Source: Deltaproteobacteria bacterium (GTDB taxonomy: Bacteria > Desulfobacterota > DSM-4660 > Desulfatiglandales > Desulfatiglandaceae). Taken from it: a DNA stretch of 64,000 nucleotides. The first letter of the stretch is position 1; each line of letters starts with the position of its first letter. The notes under the pieces were generated by a model that saw only the letters and a program-made list of their open reading frames with translations, was not told where the DNA came from and ran no database searches. Location: positions 1 through 64,000 of the forward strand of contig JAIPDI010000024.1 of assembly GCA_021737785.1 (NCBI GenBank), in the 5' to 3' direction. Positions 8,674 to 17,194 of the stretch are shown piece by piece. The position numbers were made by a program, and so were the translations under genes.

Positions 8674-9019
8674 GGGTCAAACCTCAGAAGAATTGACTAT
8701 CAAATGTCCGGATGAGACGCTGTATCTGTAATCCCGCCTTGCGGGACAACAGGGCGTGGAAGTTGGCGCCCCTATCGGTTAAGATCCCGGATAGGCCCGG
8801 TAAATGGGTTTTGCCCAATGCCGCTTTTGGCTGAGGGGATGCCGCGTCCGGAAACCCCACATCTGCTGTCCAGTCAGCTGATTATAATCAGATCCGTTTC
8901 CATGCACAAGTCCCTATCCATTTATTCTCAATGGTGATAAGATCAGTGGATTCTCGGCCCCGGCACCAGGCTATCCTTTGCCCAGGCCCGGCAGCGGGAA
9001 TCAAAGGCCTTCTGGGACT

Positions 9020-9358
9020 TAGACGCTTTATCTGTAACTTCTCTGCAACGAGCGAAGAACTTTGCCCGTGGGGGTCTCTGCCTCCCGCCCAGGAGGCGGG
9101 ACAAAAACCGAATACAGCTCCTGGGGACGGCAGCAGGGCTTTACAATACAGTCTGTTCCAACCCCAAGTACAGGCTTTCATGGGACGGTATGTCCTTGCT
9201 GCCTTTTCGTAAACATTATCCGGAGCCCGGGGGCGGCCGCCGAACCATACGACCGCATTTTATTGCAGCTCTTGGGCAGAGACCCCCACGGGCGTCCGGA
9301 AAATTTCCGGGATTTACACCAATACCTTTTTGGTTGCGGCCGTTTGGCCGCCTCAGGG
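9020..9358 (-). repeat. Dispersed ~125-bp repeat, interrupted copy
   Basis: Bases 9020-9063 (around TGTAACTTCTCTGCA) and 9294-9358 (CCGGGATTTACACC to GGCCGCC) match the two ends of the repeat family also seen at 35542, 39998, 43915 and 61672. The central part is replaced by a 230-base segment bounded by a perfect 19-bp inverted repeat. This lies in the gene-free gap 8674-9359, where the only other feature seen is a small hairpin (TCCCGCC..GCGGGA) near 8733-8747. Confidence 0.6.
9064..9293. mobile_element. MITE-like element with 19-bp terminal inverted repeats
   Basis: Arms 9064-9082 (GCCCGTGGGGGTCTCTGCC) and 9275-9293 are exact reverse complements, 230 bases end to end. The interior has no convincing ORF but contains a short hairpin (CCCGCC..GGCGGG, 9085-9099). 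It appears inserted in a dispersed repeat copy. No target duplication was recognised, and no transposase lies nearby, so it would be non-autonomous. Confidence 0.45.
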
Positions 9359-9359
9359 C

Positions 9360-10031
9360 ATGGCCGGATACGAAAGCTACAAGGAACTGGCTCAGCATGA
9401 ATCCGAAGGCGCTGACTACGTGATATCGGCCCGGGAAGGTTCCTCCTCAATCGCCGTTATCGCCCCGCACGGCGGGGGCATCGAGCCCGGCACCGCGGAT
9501 ATCGCCGATGCGGTCGCTGCGGATCACCACGCCTTCGCAGCATTCAAAGGAATAAAAAAGTCGGGAAACCGGGCGCTTCATATCAGAAGCGACCGGTTCG
9601 ATGACTTCCCTGGGGCCGGGATTGCGGAAAGGTGTCGTAAGGTCATAACGATCCACGGCTGCCGTGGACAGGAGGAACGGATTTACGTCGGCGGCAGAAG
9701 TCACAAGGTCAAAATGAGGATCATCGATGCACTCAACCGGGCAGGGTTCCATGCGGAGGAAAGCCTGAAACCGGCATTGCAAGGGAGGAGCCGACGGAAT
9801 ATCTGCAATCGATGTCTTTCCGGACGGGGCGTTCAGGTAGAAATATCCAAAGGGCTGAGGGAAAAGATGTTTAAGAACCTCTTGAAGCATCCCACAAGGG
9901 AGAAGACCGAAACCTTCTATTGCTTTGTCAGGACGGTTAAAGCGTCCCTTGATGAATACGTCCGGCGCAATTCCGGAGAGATCCGCCGGATTACCGCTCC
10001 CGCCCCCTTTCCCGAACATCCGAACCTCTGA
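9360..10031 (+). CDS. Poly-gamma-glutamate hydrolase family protein
   Basis: A 223-residue protein matching the PF05908-type (phage/Bacillus PgA depolymerase) fold of zinc peptidases. Motifs: APHGGGIEPGT with His37 and Glu42, LHI around His74, ITIHG with His99, a YVGG strand, and the NICNR / GVQVEIS segment. All expected metal and catalytic positions look intact. Such enzymes cleave gamma-glutamyl polymers; a role in cell-wall or capsule turnover is inference. The chosen ATG matches the family start; an earlier in-frame ATG at 9330 lies in a repeat and is unlikely. No signal peptide is seen. Confidence 0.72.
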   Translation: MAGYESYKELAQHESEGADYVISAREGSSSIAVIAPHGGGIEPGTADIADAVAADHHAFAAFKGIKKSGNRALHIRSDRFDDFPGAGIAERCRKVITIHGCRGQEERIYVGGRSHKVKMRIIDALNRAGFHAEESLKPALQGRSRRNICNRCLSGRGVQVEISKGLREKMFKNLLKHPTREKTETFYCFVRTVKASLDEYVRRNSGEIRRITAPAPFPEHPNL

Positions 10032-10128
10032 ACCTTGAATCTTTGACCCCCTGAATCCACAAATCTTTGTTCCGGGCACCTTATCATATTGACTTAGAAG
10101 AGAGAAATAGTGTAAAAGGCATTGAAAA

Positions 10129-10590
10129 TTGACGGATGATCTTTATTATTTAATGAAACTGGCCATTGAAGAGGCCGAAAGCGCCTTCTCAGAGGGGGAG
10201 GTCCCTGTGGGCGCTGTGCTGGCCGGTTCGGACGGCAGGATTCTGGCCAGGGCCCATAACCGGCCGATCGCCCTGAAAGATCCGACGGCCCACGCTGAGA
10301 TCCTTGCGCTGAGGCACGGAGGGGCCGTGGTGGGGAATTACCGCCTCAACGGATGTATTCTCGCGGTCACTGTCGAGCCGTGTTTCATGTGCATGGGAGC
10401 GATCATCCACGCGAGAATCGCCCGGCTTGTGTTCGGGGCCTTTGACCCAAAAGCGGGCGCTGCAGGTTCCCTGTATGACCTGAGCCGGGATGCCCGCCTC
10501 AATCACAAACTGGAGGTTGTGTCCGGAATCACGGGAGAACCGTGTCAGGAGCTGATGCGACGATTTTTCCAAGCCCGGCGGGGAATCTGA
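10129..10590 (+). CDS. tadA: tRNA-specific adenosine deaminase
   Basis: A 153-residue enzyme converting the wobble adenosine of tRNA-Arg(ACG) to inosine. Zinc motifs are complete: HAE (His55, catalytic Glu57) and PCFMC (Cys85, Cys88). The start is TTG, supported by an AAAAGG site 9 bases upstream; the first ATG (10153) lacks such a site. It is followed directly by two tRNA-Ser genes, which is a functional neighbourhood of tRNA maturation only by association. Confidence 0.93.
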   Translation: MTDDLYYLMKLAIEEAESAFSEGEVPVGAVLAGSDGRILARAHNRPIALKDPTAHAEILALRHGGAVVGNYRLNGCILAVTVEPCFMCMGAIIHARIARLVFGAFDPKAGAAGSLYDLSRDARLNHKLEVVSGITGEPCQELMRRFFQARRGI

Positions 10591-10604
10591 TATCAATAAA
10601 TTCC

Positions 10605-10700
10605 GGAGAGGTACCGAAGTGGTCGTAACGGGGTCGACTCGAAATCGATTTGCCTTGTTAATAGCAGGGCACGTGGGTTCGAATCCCACCCTCTCCGCCA
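10605..10700 (+). tRNA. tRNA-Ser (anticodon CGA)
   Basis: A 96-base class II tRNA. Acceptor stem GGAGAGG / CCTCTCC, discriminator G and an encoded CCA at 10698-10700. The anticodon loop at 10638-10644 holds CGA at 10640-10642, which reads UCG. A long variable arm and the T-loop GTTCGAATCC are present. Confidence 0.95.
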
Positions 10701-10750
10701 CAGTTCTTTAAAAAACGACCTATTAAAAGAGTTGAGTACGCCTGAAGATT

Positions 10751-10844
10751 GGAGAGATGTCCGAGCTGGCCGAAGGAGCGCGACTGGAAATCGCGTGTAC
10801 TGCCAACAGCGGTACCGAGGGTTCGAATCCCTCTCTCTCCGCCA
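10751..10844 (+). tRNA. tRNA-Ser (anticodon GGA)
   Basis: A 94-base class II tRNA with acceptor GGAGAGA / TCTCTCC, discriminator G and encoded CCA. The anticodon GGA at 10786-10788 reads UCC and UCU. A long variable arm and GTTCGAATCC T-loop are visible. It sits 50 bases after the other tRNA-Ser, so they are likely co-transcribed. Confidence 0.95.
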
Positions 10845-10967
10845 TCAAAAAAGTTGTCCTTTTCCATGGCTGTTGCCATCCCCTCTCCATCCGAGGAATG
10901 TCTTCGCCATCCGTAACCCGGCCGTTTCCTGCGGGGGCGGCCCTTTAATCCGGAGAATCCCCACACC

Positions 10968-12695
10968 ATGGCTTACCAGGTATTAGCCAGAAAATGGCGT
11001 CCTCAGGTGTTTCAGGACGTCATTGGTCAGGAACATGTTGCACAGACCCTGATGAATGCCATCAAGACCGAGAGGCTGGCACATGCCTATCTCTTCAGCG
11101 GACCGAGGGGTGTGGGGAAGACCTCGGTCGCCCGGATTTTTGCCAAGGCCATCAATTGCAATCAGGGGGAACCAGGGGTCCCCTGCAACCAGTGCCGGTC
11201 ATGCATCGAAATCACCAACGGATCGTCCGTTGATGTCCAGGAAATTGACGGGGCATCCAACCGGGGGATCGACGAGATCAGGGAACTCAGGGAAAGCATT
11301 AAGTATATGCCGTCCTCGAGCAAGTACCGGATCTATGTCATCGATGAGGTGCATATGCTGACGCTTCCGGCCTTCAATGCCCTCCTCAAGACCCTTGAAG
11401 AACCGCCGCCCCATGTGAAATTCATATTTGCCACCACCGAGTCCCACAAGGTGCCCGTCACCATCCTTTCCCGGTGCCAGAGATATGATTTTAAACGGAT
11501 CCCTGCGGCAGACATCATCGCCCACCTGAAAAAGATCGCATCGAATGAAGGGATTGATATCGCGGTTTCAGGTCTGGGCATCATCGCGCGAGAGGCCGAA
11601 GGGAGCATGCGGGACGCCCAGAGTCTGATGGATCAGGTGATTTCATTCAGCGGCGAGTCGGTCCGGGACAAGGATATCACCGACATTTTAGGGATCATTG
11701 ACCGGGAGATCATCCTGGAGTCATCCGCGGCCATCCTTGAAAAGGCGCCGGACCGGTGTCTCGATATCGTGGAAAGAATATATAATTACGGGTATGATAT
11801 TAAGGAATTCTATCGCGCCCTCATGCAGCAGTTCAGGAATCTCCTGGTTCTTCTGATAGCCCCTGAAAATGACCTGATCGATGTGAGCGACGGCGATAAA
11901 GACGAGATCAAGAAACAGGCTGAAATGGCCGGGGAGGAAAAACTCCATCTCCTCCTGAATTTTCTGATCAACAGAGAGGAGGACCTGAGATTCACCTCTC
12001 ACCCCCGGTTGGTCTTGGAAACCACCATGGTCAAACTGTGCAGCCTCGGCGATATCCTTTCTTTTGAAGCACTCCTGAAGAGAATGGCCGCGCTGGAACA
12101 AAGACTGGCAGGGGCCGCACCGAGTGCCGTCGAGACCGCCGGTCCGGCGGGTCCTGAACGGCTTTCAGATCCCGGTGCAGGGTGGCGGTCTGAAAAGCTC
12201 GAAACCCCTGACAGACCCCCCCCTGATCCTATTCAACAGGGGAAGGGCCCCCCTGGGGGGGGGCGTCCACAGAGAGGCTGGGATGAGTTTCTGGCTTTTA
12301 TGGCGACCCGGAGCAGGGCTGCACACAGCATTCTCAAAGACTGGCGGCCATTGAAATTGACCGCGGATGCCCTGGAAATTGAGGGGCAAACAGAGTCCTT
12401 TTCCTCACGCTACTTTGACGACCCGGAACGGTATACCCAACTCATGGCCCATTGCCGGGAATTTTTTGGCAGGGAGATGAAGATCACCCTGAGCGCCCAT
12501 GGCCGCTCATCCCCCCACCCTCCAAAACAAACACCCGAAAAGAAGGCCGTCAAAGGTCCGCAAAGGGAGGATGACACCCTCCCCAGGACGGCTCAGGATG
12601 TCCTGAACCTCTTTGACGGACATATGATGGAAGAAAATCTGCATTCAGACAAAACAGATAATATAGGAGGAACCGTTGATGAAAGGAATGCCTAA
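10968..12695 (+). CDS. dnaX: DNA polymerase III tau (and possibly gamma) subunit
   Basis: A 575-residue clamp-loader ATPase. Walker A is GPRGVGKT (45-52), followed by the four-Cys zinc module ([16 protein letters not shown]), Walker B in VIDEVHML and the SRC sensor motif (LSRCQRYDF). Domain III is helical; a Pro/Gly-rich linker follows near residue 420, then a tau-specific C-terminal region. The linker DNA has runs of C8, C6 and G9 (see 12255-12263), where a shift would give a gamma-like product. The gene overlaps ebfC, and recR follows: the classic dnaX-ebfC-recR order. Confidence 0.95.
   Translation: MAYQVLARKWRPQVFQDVIGQEHVAQTLMNAIKTERLAHAYLFSGPRGVGKTSVARIFAKAINCNQGEPGVPCNQCRSCIEITNGSSVDVQEIDGASNRGIDEIRELRESIKYMPSSSKYRIYVIDEVHMLTLPAFNALLKTLEEPPPHVKFIFATTESHKVPVTILSRCQRYDFKRIPAADIIAHLKKIASNEGIDIAVSGLGIIAREAEGSMRDAQSLMDQVISFSGESVRDKDITDILGIIDREIILESSAAILEKAPDRCLDIVERIYNYGYDIKEFYRALMQQFRNLLVLLIAPENDLIDVSDGDKDEIKKQAEMAGEEKLHLLLNFLINREEDLRFTSHPRLVLETTMVKLCSLGDILSFEALLKRMAALEQRLAGAAPSAVETAGPAGPERLSDPGAGWRSEKLETPDRPPPDPIQQGKGPPGGGRPQRGWDEFLAFMATRSRAAHSILKDWRPLKLTADALEIEGQTESFSSRYFDDPERYTQLMAHCREFFGREMKITLSAHGRSSPHPPKQTPEKKAVKGPQREDDTLPRTAQDVLNLFDGHMMEENLHSDKTDNIGGTVDERNA
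12255..12263 (+). other. Candidate frameshift/slippage site (G9) in dnaX
   Basis: Nine consecutive G (codons 430-432, GGG GGG GGG) directly follow C6-T. A -1 shift, or one extra G from transcript slippage, enters a frame that stops at TGA 12284-12286, seven codons later. This gives a protein of about 439 residues, close to the 431 of E. coli gamma, and cuts off exactly the tau-specific domain. Hairpins (CCCCTG..CAGGGG upstream) may help. Function is inferred from position and length. Confidence 0.45.
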
Positions 12696-13008
12696 CATGG
12701 GCCAACTCCTGAAACAGGCCCAGAAATTTCAGAGCAAAATGGCGGAACTGCAAGAAGAGTTGAACCAACGGACCGTGGAGGCGTCAGCCGGCGGGGGAAT
12801 GGTTACGGCTGTGGCCAACGGCAGGCAGGAGGTACTTTCCATTGCCATCGACCCCGAGGTAGTGGACCCGGATGATGTGGAGATGCTGCAGGACCTCATC
12901 CTCGCGGCCGTGAATGACGCCTTGAGCAGGGCAAGAGACATGACCAACGAGGAGATGGGAAAACTGACCAAGGGAATGAACATCCCCGGCATGCCCGGGC
13001 TCATGTAA
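12679..13008 (+). CDS. ebfC: YbaB/EbfC nucleoid-associated protein
   Basis: A 109-residue DNA-binding protein of the YbaB/EbfC family. The start is the ATG at 12679, with AGGAGG 8 bases upstream, overlapping the dnaX end by 17 bases. Signature segments: a helical N-terminus ([19 protein letters not shown]), the central [15 protein letters not shown] strand region and [18 protein letters not shown]. It forms dimers and coats DNA; here it is coupled with dnaX and recR as in most bacteria. Confidence 0.93.
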   Translation: MKGMPNMGQLLKQAQKFQSKMAELQEELNQRTVEASAGGGMVTAVANGRQEVLSIAIDPEVVDPDDVEMLQDLILAAVNDALSRARDMTNEEMGKLTKGMNIPGMPGLM

Positions 13009-13107
13009 ATGCATAATTTAGGAATTTAGGAATTTGGGATTGTAGGGAGAAACGGCTGTTACATCCAATTCGTCGATCCCTCAATTGAGGATTTCTCAAT
13101 TATTCTC

Positions 13108-13719
13108 ATGGGCATCTATCCGCCATCACTGGAAAAACTGATCGAACAGCTGTCCAGGCTCCCCGGCATCGGCCAGAAGTCGGCGACACGGGTGGCGCTC
13201 CATGTGCTGAGAAGCAACCGGGACCTGGCCCAAGGGCTGGCCGCAAGCCTTCTGGAGGTCAAGGAAAAGATCCGCTTCTGTTCCACCTGCCACAATCTGA
13301 CAGATGACGATCCCTGTGCCCTCTGCAGAGACGAACGTCGCGCCACCGGATCGATCTGCGTGGTGGAAGGACCGGGAGACCAGCTCGCCCTGGAGGCCTC
13401 GGGGAGCTTCAAGGGCAGATACCATGTGCTCAACGGGGTCCTCTCCCCTCTGGACGGGGTCGGCCCGGAAGACCTGAAGATCGGCCATCTCCTGCGCAGA
13501 CTCGAACCCGAAGGCATCGAGGAGATCATCTTGGCCACCAACCCCACCACAGCGGGCCAGGCCACGGCATCCTTTTTGGCCGCTCTTTTGTCCCAAAGAT
13601 ATCCCCACATCAGCATTACCCGGATCGCTTTGGGCATTCCCATGGGAGGGGATCTCAAATATATGGATCGGATGACCATCGAACACGCCCTTAAGACGCG
13701 CCTCCCGGTCACCCCATGA
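13108..13719 (+). CDS. recR: Recombination protein RecR
   Basis: A 203-residue recombination mediator acting with RecO and RecF. It has the N-terminal helix-hairpin-helix (LSRLPGIGQKSATRVALH), a four-Cys zinc finger (CSTCHNLTDDDPCALC) and a Toprim domain (ICVVEGPGD; later ILATNPTTAGQATASFLA). Length is normal. The gap from ebfC (13009-13107) is AT-rich with TTTAGGAATTTAGGAATT-type simple repeats, and no strong ribosome site is seen before the ATG. Its stop overlaps the next gene by four bases (ATGA). Confidence 0.95.
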   Translation: MGIYPPSLEKLIEQLSRLPGIGQKSATRVALHVLRSNRDLAQGLAASLLEVKEKIRFCSTCHNLTDDDPCALCRDERRATGSICVVEGPGDQLALEASGSFKGRYHVLNGVLSPLDGVGPEDLKIGHLLRRLEPEGIEEIILATNPTTAGQATASFLAALLSQRYPHISITRIALGIPMGGDLKYMDRMTIEHALKTRLPVTP

Positions 13720-15092
13720 TACCCGCAGATATTCTCAAAGAGCTGGCAGAGATTGTCGGCCCGGCTCACGTGAAGACCGCCGGGGAAATCCTGGCCGAAT
13801 ACGGGGCCGATGCCTCCAGGCTGGCGTCCGCCCCTGATGTAGTGGTCTTTCCCGGAAACAGCCGGCAGATCTCCCGAATCTTGACCGTAGCGGCTGAATC
13901 CGGATTTCCGGTGATCCCGAGGGGGGCAGGCAGCGGCATGACCGGCGGCGCTGTCCCGGTGAAAGGCGGCCTCGTCATGGCCATGGGACGGTTCGATCGC
14001 ATCCTGGCCATTGATCAGGACAATCTCGTCGCGCGGGTGGAGCCAGGGGTCATTACGGCCCATCTCCAGACAGCAGTTGAAAAGGTGGGGCTCTTCTATC
14101 CTCCGGATCCGGCCAGCCTCAAGATCTCCACCATCGGAGGCAATGTGGCGGAATGCGCGGGCGGATTGCGGGCGGTCAAATACGGGGTCACCCGGGACTA
14201 TGTCCTGGGCCTGGAGGTGGCGCTTCCCACCGGCGAGATCATCCATACCGGCGTCCAGACCATGAAAGGGGTGGCGGGCTACGACCTGACCCGTCTCATT
14301 ACCGGTTCTGAAGGCACCCTGGCAGTCATCACCGCCGTCACCCTCCGGCTCATCCCCAAGCCGGCGGGCAAAAAGACCATGATCGCCTTCTTCCCGGATG
14401 TCTCTGCCGCGGTTCGAACGGTCTCTACTATTATCCGGAACCGGATCATCCCGGCCATCCTGGAGTTTCTGGACAGCATCTGCATCGACTGTGTGAGACA
14501 GGAGACGGATCTCGACATGCCCGAAGGGGCCGGAGCCATGCTCTTGATGGAGGTGGATGGGGATGAGATGCGGGTGACACGAGATGCGGAGATCATCGAG
14601 GAGCTGTGCCGTATGGGCGGGGCCATCCGCTTCGAGGCGGCCGCGGGAACCGAAGCCGCGGACAGGCTGTGGGAGGCCCGGCGAAACGTATCCCCCGCCC
14701 TCTTCCGGCTGAAACCCCACAAGATCAGCGAAGATATTGTTGTTCCCAGAAGCCGGATGCCTGAGTTAGGGGCCTTTCTGGAGGACCTGACCGCCAGGCA
14801 CGGCCTCCCCATCGCGGCCTTCGGCCATGCGGGCGACGGCAATATTCATGTCAACATCATGCTGGATAGGGACGTCTCCGGCCAGGTGAAAACCGCCGGG
14901 ATCGTGGTGAAAGAACTGTTCGGTCAGGTGATCCGCATGGGAGGGACCATTACCGGAGAGCACGGCATAGGGATCACAAAGGCCCCCTATCTGGGGATGG
15001 AGATTCCGGAAGGAGGCATCCGACTCATGAGGCGCATCAAGGAGGCCTTCGATCCAAAAGGGATCCTCAACCCGGGCAAGATATTTCAATAA
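13716..15092 (+). CDS. FAD-linked glycolate/D-lactate oxidase (GlcD family)
   Basis: A 458-residue flavoprotein of the GlcD/D-lactate dehydrogenase family. The PCMH-type FAD domain shows VIPRGAGSGMTGGAVP and STIGGNVAECAGGLRAVKYG. The C-terminal cap has GHAGDGNIHVN and GEHGIGITK. It oxidises a 2-hydroxy acid, the usual partner being an Fe-S protein (GlcF) or Etf; no GlcF gene lies beside it. It starts by ATGA overlap with recR, an unusual operon partner. D-lactate or glycolate cannot be chosen from sequence. Confidence 0.88.
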   Translation: MIPADILKELAEIVGPAHVKTAGEILAEYGADASRLASAPDVVVFPGNSRQISRILTVAAESGFPVIPRGAGSGMTGGAVPVKGGLVMAMGRFDRILAIDQDNLVARVEPGVITAHLQTAVEKVGLFYPPDPASLKISTIGGNVAECAGGLRAVKYGVTRDYVLGLEVALPTGEIIHTGVQTMKGVAGYDLTRLITGSEGTLAVITAVTLRLIPKPAGKKTMIAFFPDVSAAVRTVSTIIRNRIIPAILEFLDSICIDCVRQETDLDMPEGAGAMLLMEVDGDEMRVTRDAEIIEELCRMGGAIRFEAAAGTEAADRLWEARRNVSPALFRLKPHKISEDIVVPRSRMPELGAFLEDLTARHGLPIAAFGHAGDGNIHVNIMLDRDVSGQVKTAGIVVKELFGQVIRMGGTITGEHGIGITKAPYLGMEIPEGGIRLMRRIKEAFDPKGILNPGKIFQ

Positions 15093-15099
15093 AGGAAAG

Positions 15100-15245
15100 T
15101 GCCTAAAATGACTAAAGTGAACTAAAGTGCCTAAAGTTGAGGGATTCTGTCAATTAAGCAAATAACTCAGGTCAGGGTTTGACCAGTCAATCCCGCCGCT
15201 ACAGGTCAACCAGCATCATCCAGCATCCAGCATCCAGCATCCAGT
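15100..15245. repeat. Simple-repeat spacer between glcD-like and pfk genes
   Basis: The gap between two converging genes contains degenerate CTAAAGTG units (15104-15137) and tandem CATCCAGCATCCAG units (15214-15245). These belong to the same type of short-period spacer repeat found at several other gene ends in this window. No terminator hairpin was recognised. Confidence 0.6.
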
Positions 15246-15248
15246 ATG

Positions 15249-16349
15249 TCACACAATCTGATTCAATGTCTTGTAATTTTTGGTATTATAATACTTTTCA
15301 ACATCCACCAGGTGGAGCTTGTCCAGGGCCTTCTTGAGGGGCACCGAGGTCACCTGGCCCTGCTTGATGCTGACCATGCGGCCGAAGTCCTCGCCCACAA
15401 TCATATCCACCGCTGCGACCCCGAATTTCCGGCCCATACGCCGATCATAGGCAGTGGGAACGCCCCCCCGCTGGAGGTGCCTGAGGGCCACATATCTTAC
15501 CTCCATCTCGCTTTTCTGTATCTCTTCTGCGATAAACCCGCCGACGCCGCCCAAGTAAAAGTGCCCGAACCCATCCCTTCCCCGCCTTTCCAGAATCGGC
15601 TCCATCCCCCTCGGTTTGGCCCCCTCGGAGACCAGAACGATGCTGTAGCGTTCGCCGGCCTTTCGTCTCATGGCCAGAAGTTCGATCACCCGCTCCATGA
15701 CAAAATCGTGTTCAGGGATGAGAATAATGGCGGCGCCCGTTGCCTCGCCTCCTTCCAGGGCCAGCCATCCCGCATGTCTGCCCATGCATTCCACTACAAA
15801 TATCCGGCTGTGAGATCCGGCGGTTATCCGCAGCCGGTCAATGTCCTGGGTAATGGTGTTGAGGGCCGAATCAAAGCCGAGGGTGTACTCTGTAGCAGCC
15901 AGATCCCTGTCGATGGTCTTGGGAATCCCGATCACCTTGAGGCCCTTTTTATAAAGCTTGTAGGCCACCGAAAGGCTGTTTGGCCCTCCGATCACCACCA
16001 GGGCATCCAAACCCAATTTGCTGCAGTTTTCCAGAATGAGTTCCGACTTATCGTCGTCAGGGGCGAAAGGGTTGATGCGGCTGGTCCCGAGACGGGTACC
16101 CCCATACCTGTCCCAGGTACGGACGATATCCATGGTAAGATCCATGGTCCACTGACCGAGGCTGGCCTTTTTGTCCGGCTTGACCTCTATCAGGCCCCTC
16201 CAACCGTCCAGAATACCCAACACCTTGAACATGGTCCCCCGCAAGGGGACCAGATCCTTGTCAAAAGCCGAATAAACGAGCCAATGAATGGCACTGTTGA
16301 TCCCGGCACAGTCGCCGCCTGCCGATAACACGCCTATCTTTGTCTTCAT
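15249..16349 (-). CDS. Phosphofructokinase, probably PPi-type, atypical
   Basis: A 366-residue PfkA-family enzyme for fructose 6-phosphate phosphorylation. GGDCAGIN (11-18), PKTIDRD (143-149), MGRHAGW and HLQRGG are visible. The Lys in PKTID (Gly in ATP enzymes) argues for pyrophosphate as donor. However, the usual GGDGS/GGDDS motif is GGPNS (121-125), lacking the metal-binding Asp, and the usual Asn of TIDND is Arg148. Catalytic Asp147 remains. Activity is likely but donor choice is uncertain. GGAGG precedes the ATG; adk lies upstream on the same strand. Confidence 0.82.
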   Translation of the reverse strand: MKTKIGVLSAGGDCAGINSAIHWLVYSAFDKDLVPLRGTMFKVLGILDGWRGLIEVKPDKKASLGQWTMDLTMDIVRTWDRYGGTRLGTSRINPFAPDDDKSELILENCSKLGLDALVVIGGPNSLSVAYKLYKKGLKVIGIPKTIDRDLAATEYTLGFDSALNTITQDIDRLRITAGSHSRIFVVECMGRHAGWLALEGGEATGAAIILIPEHDFVMERVIELLAMRRKAGERYSIVLVSEGAKPRGMEPILERRGRDGFGHFYLGGVGGFIAEEIQKSEMEVRYVALRHLQRGGVPTAYDRRMGRKFGVAAVDMIVGEDFGRMVSIKQGQVTSVPLKKALDKLHLVDVEKYYNTKNYKTLNQIV

Positions 16350-16431
16350 GGGTGACCTCCAGCGGGTGTTGCTGACAGGACAAGAGCGGCCCCATCCCTG
16401 TCGGTCAGGGGCCGGCCCTTTGTCTCAGGCG

Positions 16432-17115
16432 TTATGCTCCAAGTTTGGACAACAACTCTTGGGAGACCTCCTTAACGCCGGGTCTCCCATCTAGTTCGAT
16501 AATCCTGGGAATGCCGTTGTTGTTTGCGGAGAGCTCCTTGAAATAATTCAACCCGGCCATGGTGCCGGTCTCGGTGTCGTAATAGATGTTGTGACGTTGA
16601 TCAATGGCCGCCTCGTCCTGGTCGTCCGACCGCGTCTTGAGATCCCCGCCGCAGATCCTGCATTTATCACCATCGGGCTTTATGGCCTCGATATTGACGT
16701 TATTGGGATGGTTATTGTCATTAACGCAGAGGCGCCTGCCCATTATCCGGCCCTTGGCGACTTCGCGGGGGAGGACCATGTCGATGACCACATCCAGGGC
16801 AATCCCTTCTTTTTTGAGGGCCTTATCCAATTCCTGGGCCTGCGTTAGATTCCTGGGAAAGCCGTCTAAAAGCCAACCGTTCTTGCAGTCATCTCCCTTG
16901 AGACGGTCGAGAATCATCGGGATGGTGATGCTGTCAGGGACCAGCTCTCCCCTGTCGATATATCCCTTGGCTTCCTTGCCCAGCTCGGTACCCCGTGAGA
17001 TGTTGTCCCTGAAAATAACCCCTGTCTCGATGTGCGGAATGCCGTACTTGTCCTTTAAAATAGCTCCCTGGGTCCCCTTGCCGCTTCCGTTCGGGCCGAA
17101 AAACAGAATTTTCAT
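16432..17115 (-). CDS. adk: Adenylate kinase
   Basis: A 227-residue nucleotide kinase (ATP + AMP to 2 ADP). The P-loop is GPNGSGKGTQ (7-16), the AMP-binding part includes ETGVIFRDN and LLDGFPRNLTQA, and the LID begins MGRRLCVND. The LID has a modified zinc-type site (Cys in RRLC plus CRICGG), with an acidic and Asn-rich insert. The AMP product of PpdK makes this enzyme metabolically relevant. An AGGAG site lies 9 bases before the ATG. It runs into the pfk gene after 82 bases. Confidence 0.93.
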   Translation of the reverse strand: MKILFFGPNGSGKGTQGAILKDKYGIPHIETGVIFRDNISRGTELGKEAKGYIDRGELVPDSITIPMILDRLKGDDCKNGWLLDGFPRNLTQAQELDKALKKEGIALDVVIDMVLPREVAKGRIMGRRLCVNDNNHPNNVNIEAIKPDGDKCRICGGDLKTRSDDQDEAAIDQRHNIYYDTETGTMAGLNYFKELSANNNGIPRIIELDGRPGVKEVSQELLSKLGA

Positions 17116-17194
17116 CCTCGCATCTCCTTTTCCGAATTTTTAATTTAAAAACTATTTCAAAATCATCGCCGTTGTCAAGGGATTCGCACGCATA

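Noticed and set aside
9447-10079. Minus-strand open frame of 210 codons opposite the hydrolase-family gene
   Set aside because: The plus-strand frame has a clear family pattern with His and Glu motifs, so the minus frame is not real.
10845-10967. Possible SRP (4.5S) RNA between tRNA-Ser and dnaX
   Set aside because: This is a common place for ffs, but the conserved apical loop (GGAAGCAGCC-type) is not present.
13116-14720. Long minus-strand open frame (534 codons) opposite recR and the oxidase gene
   Set aside because: Two recognised genes lie on the other strand; the frame spans both and has no motif.
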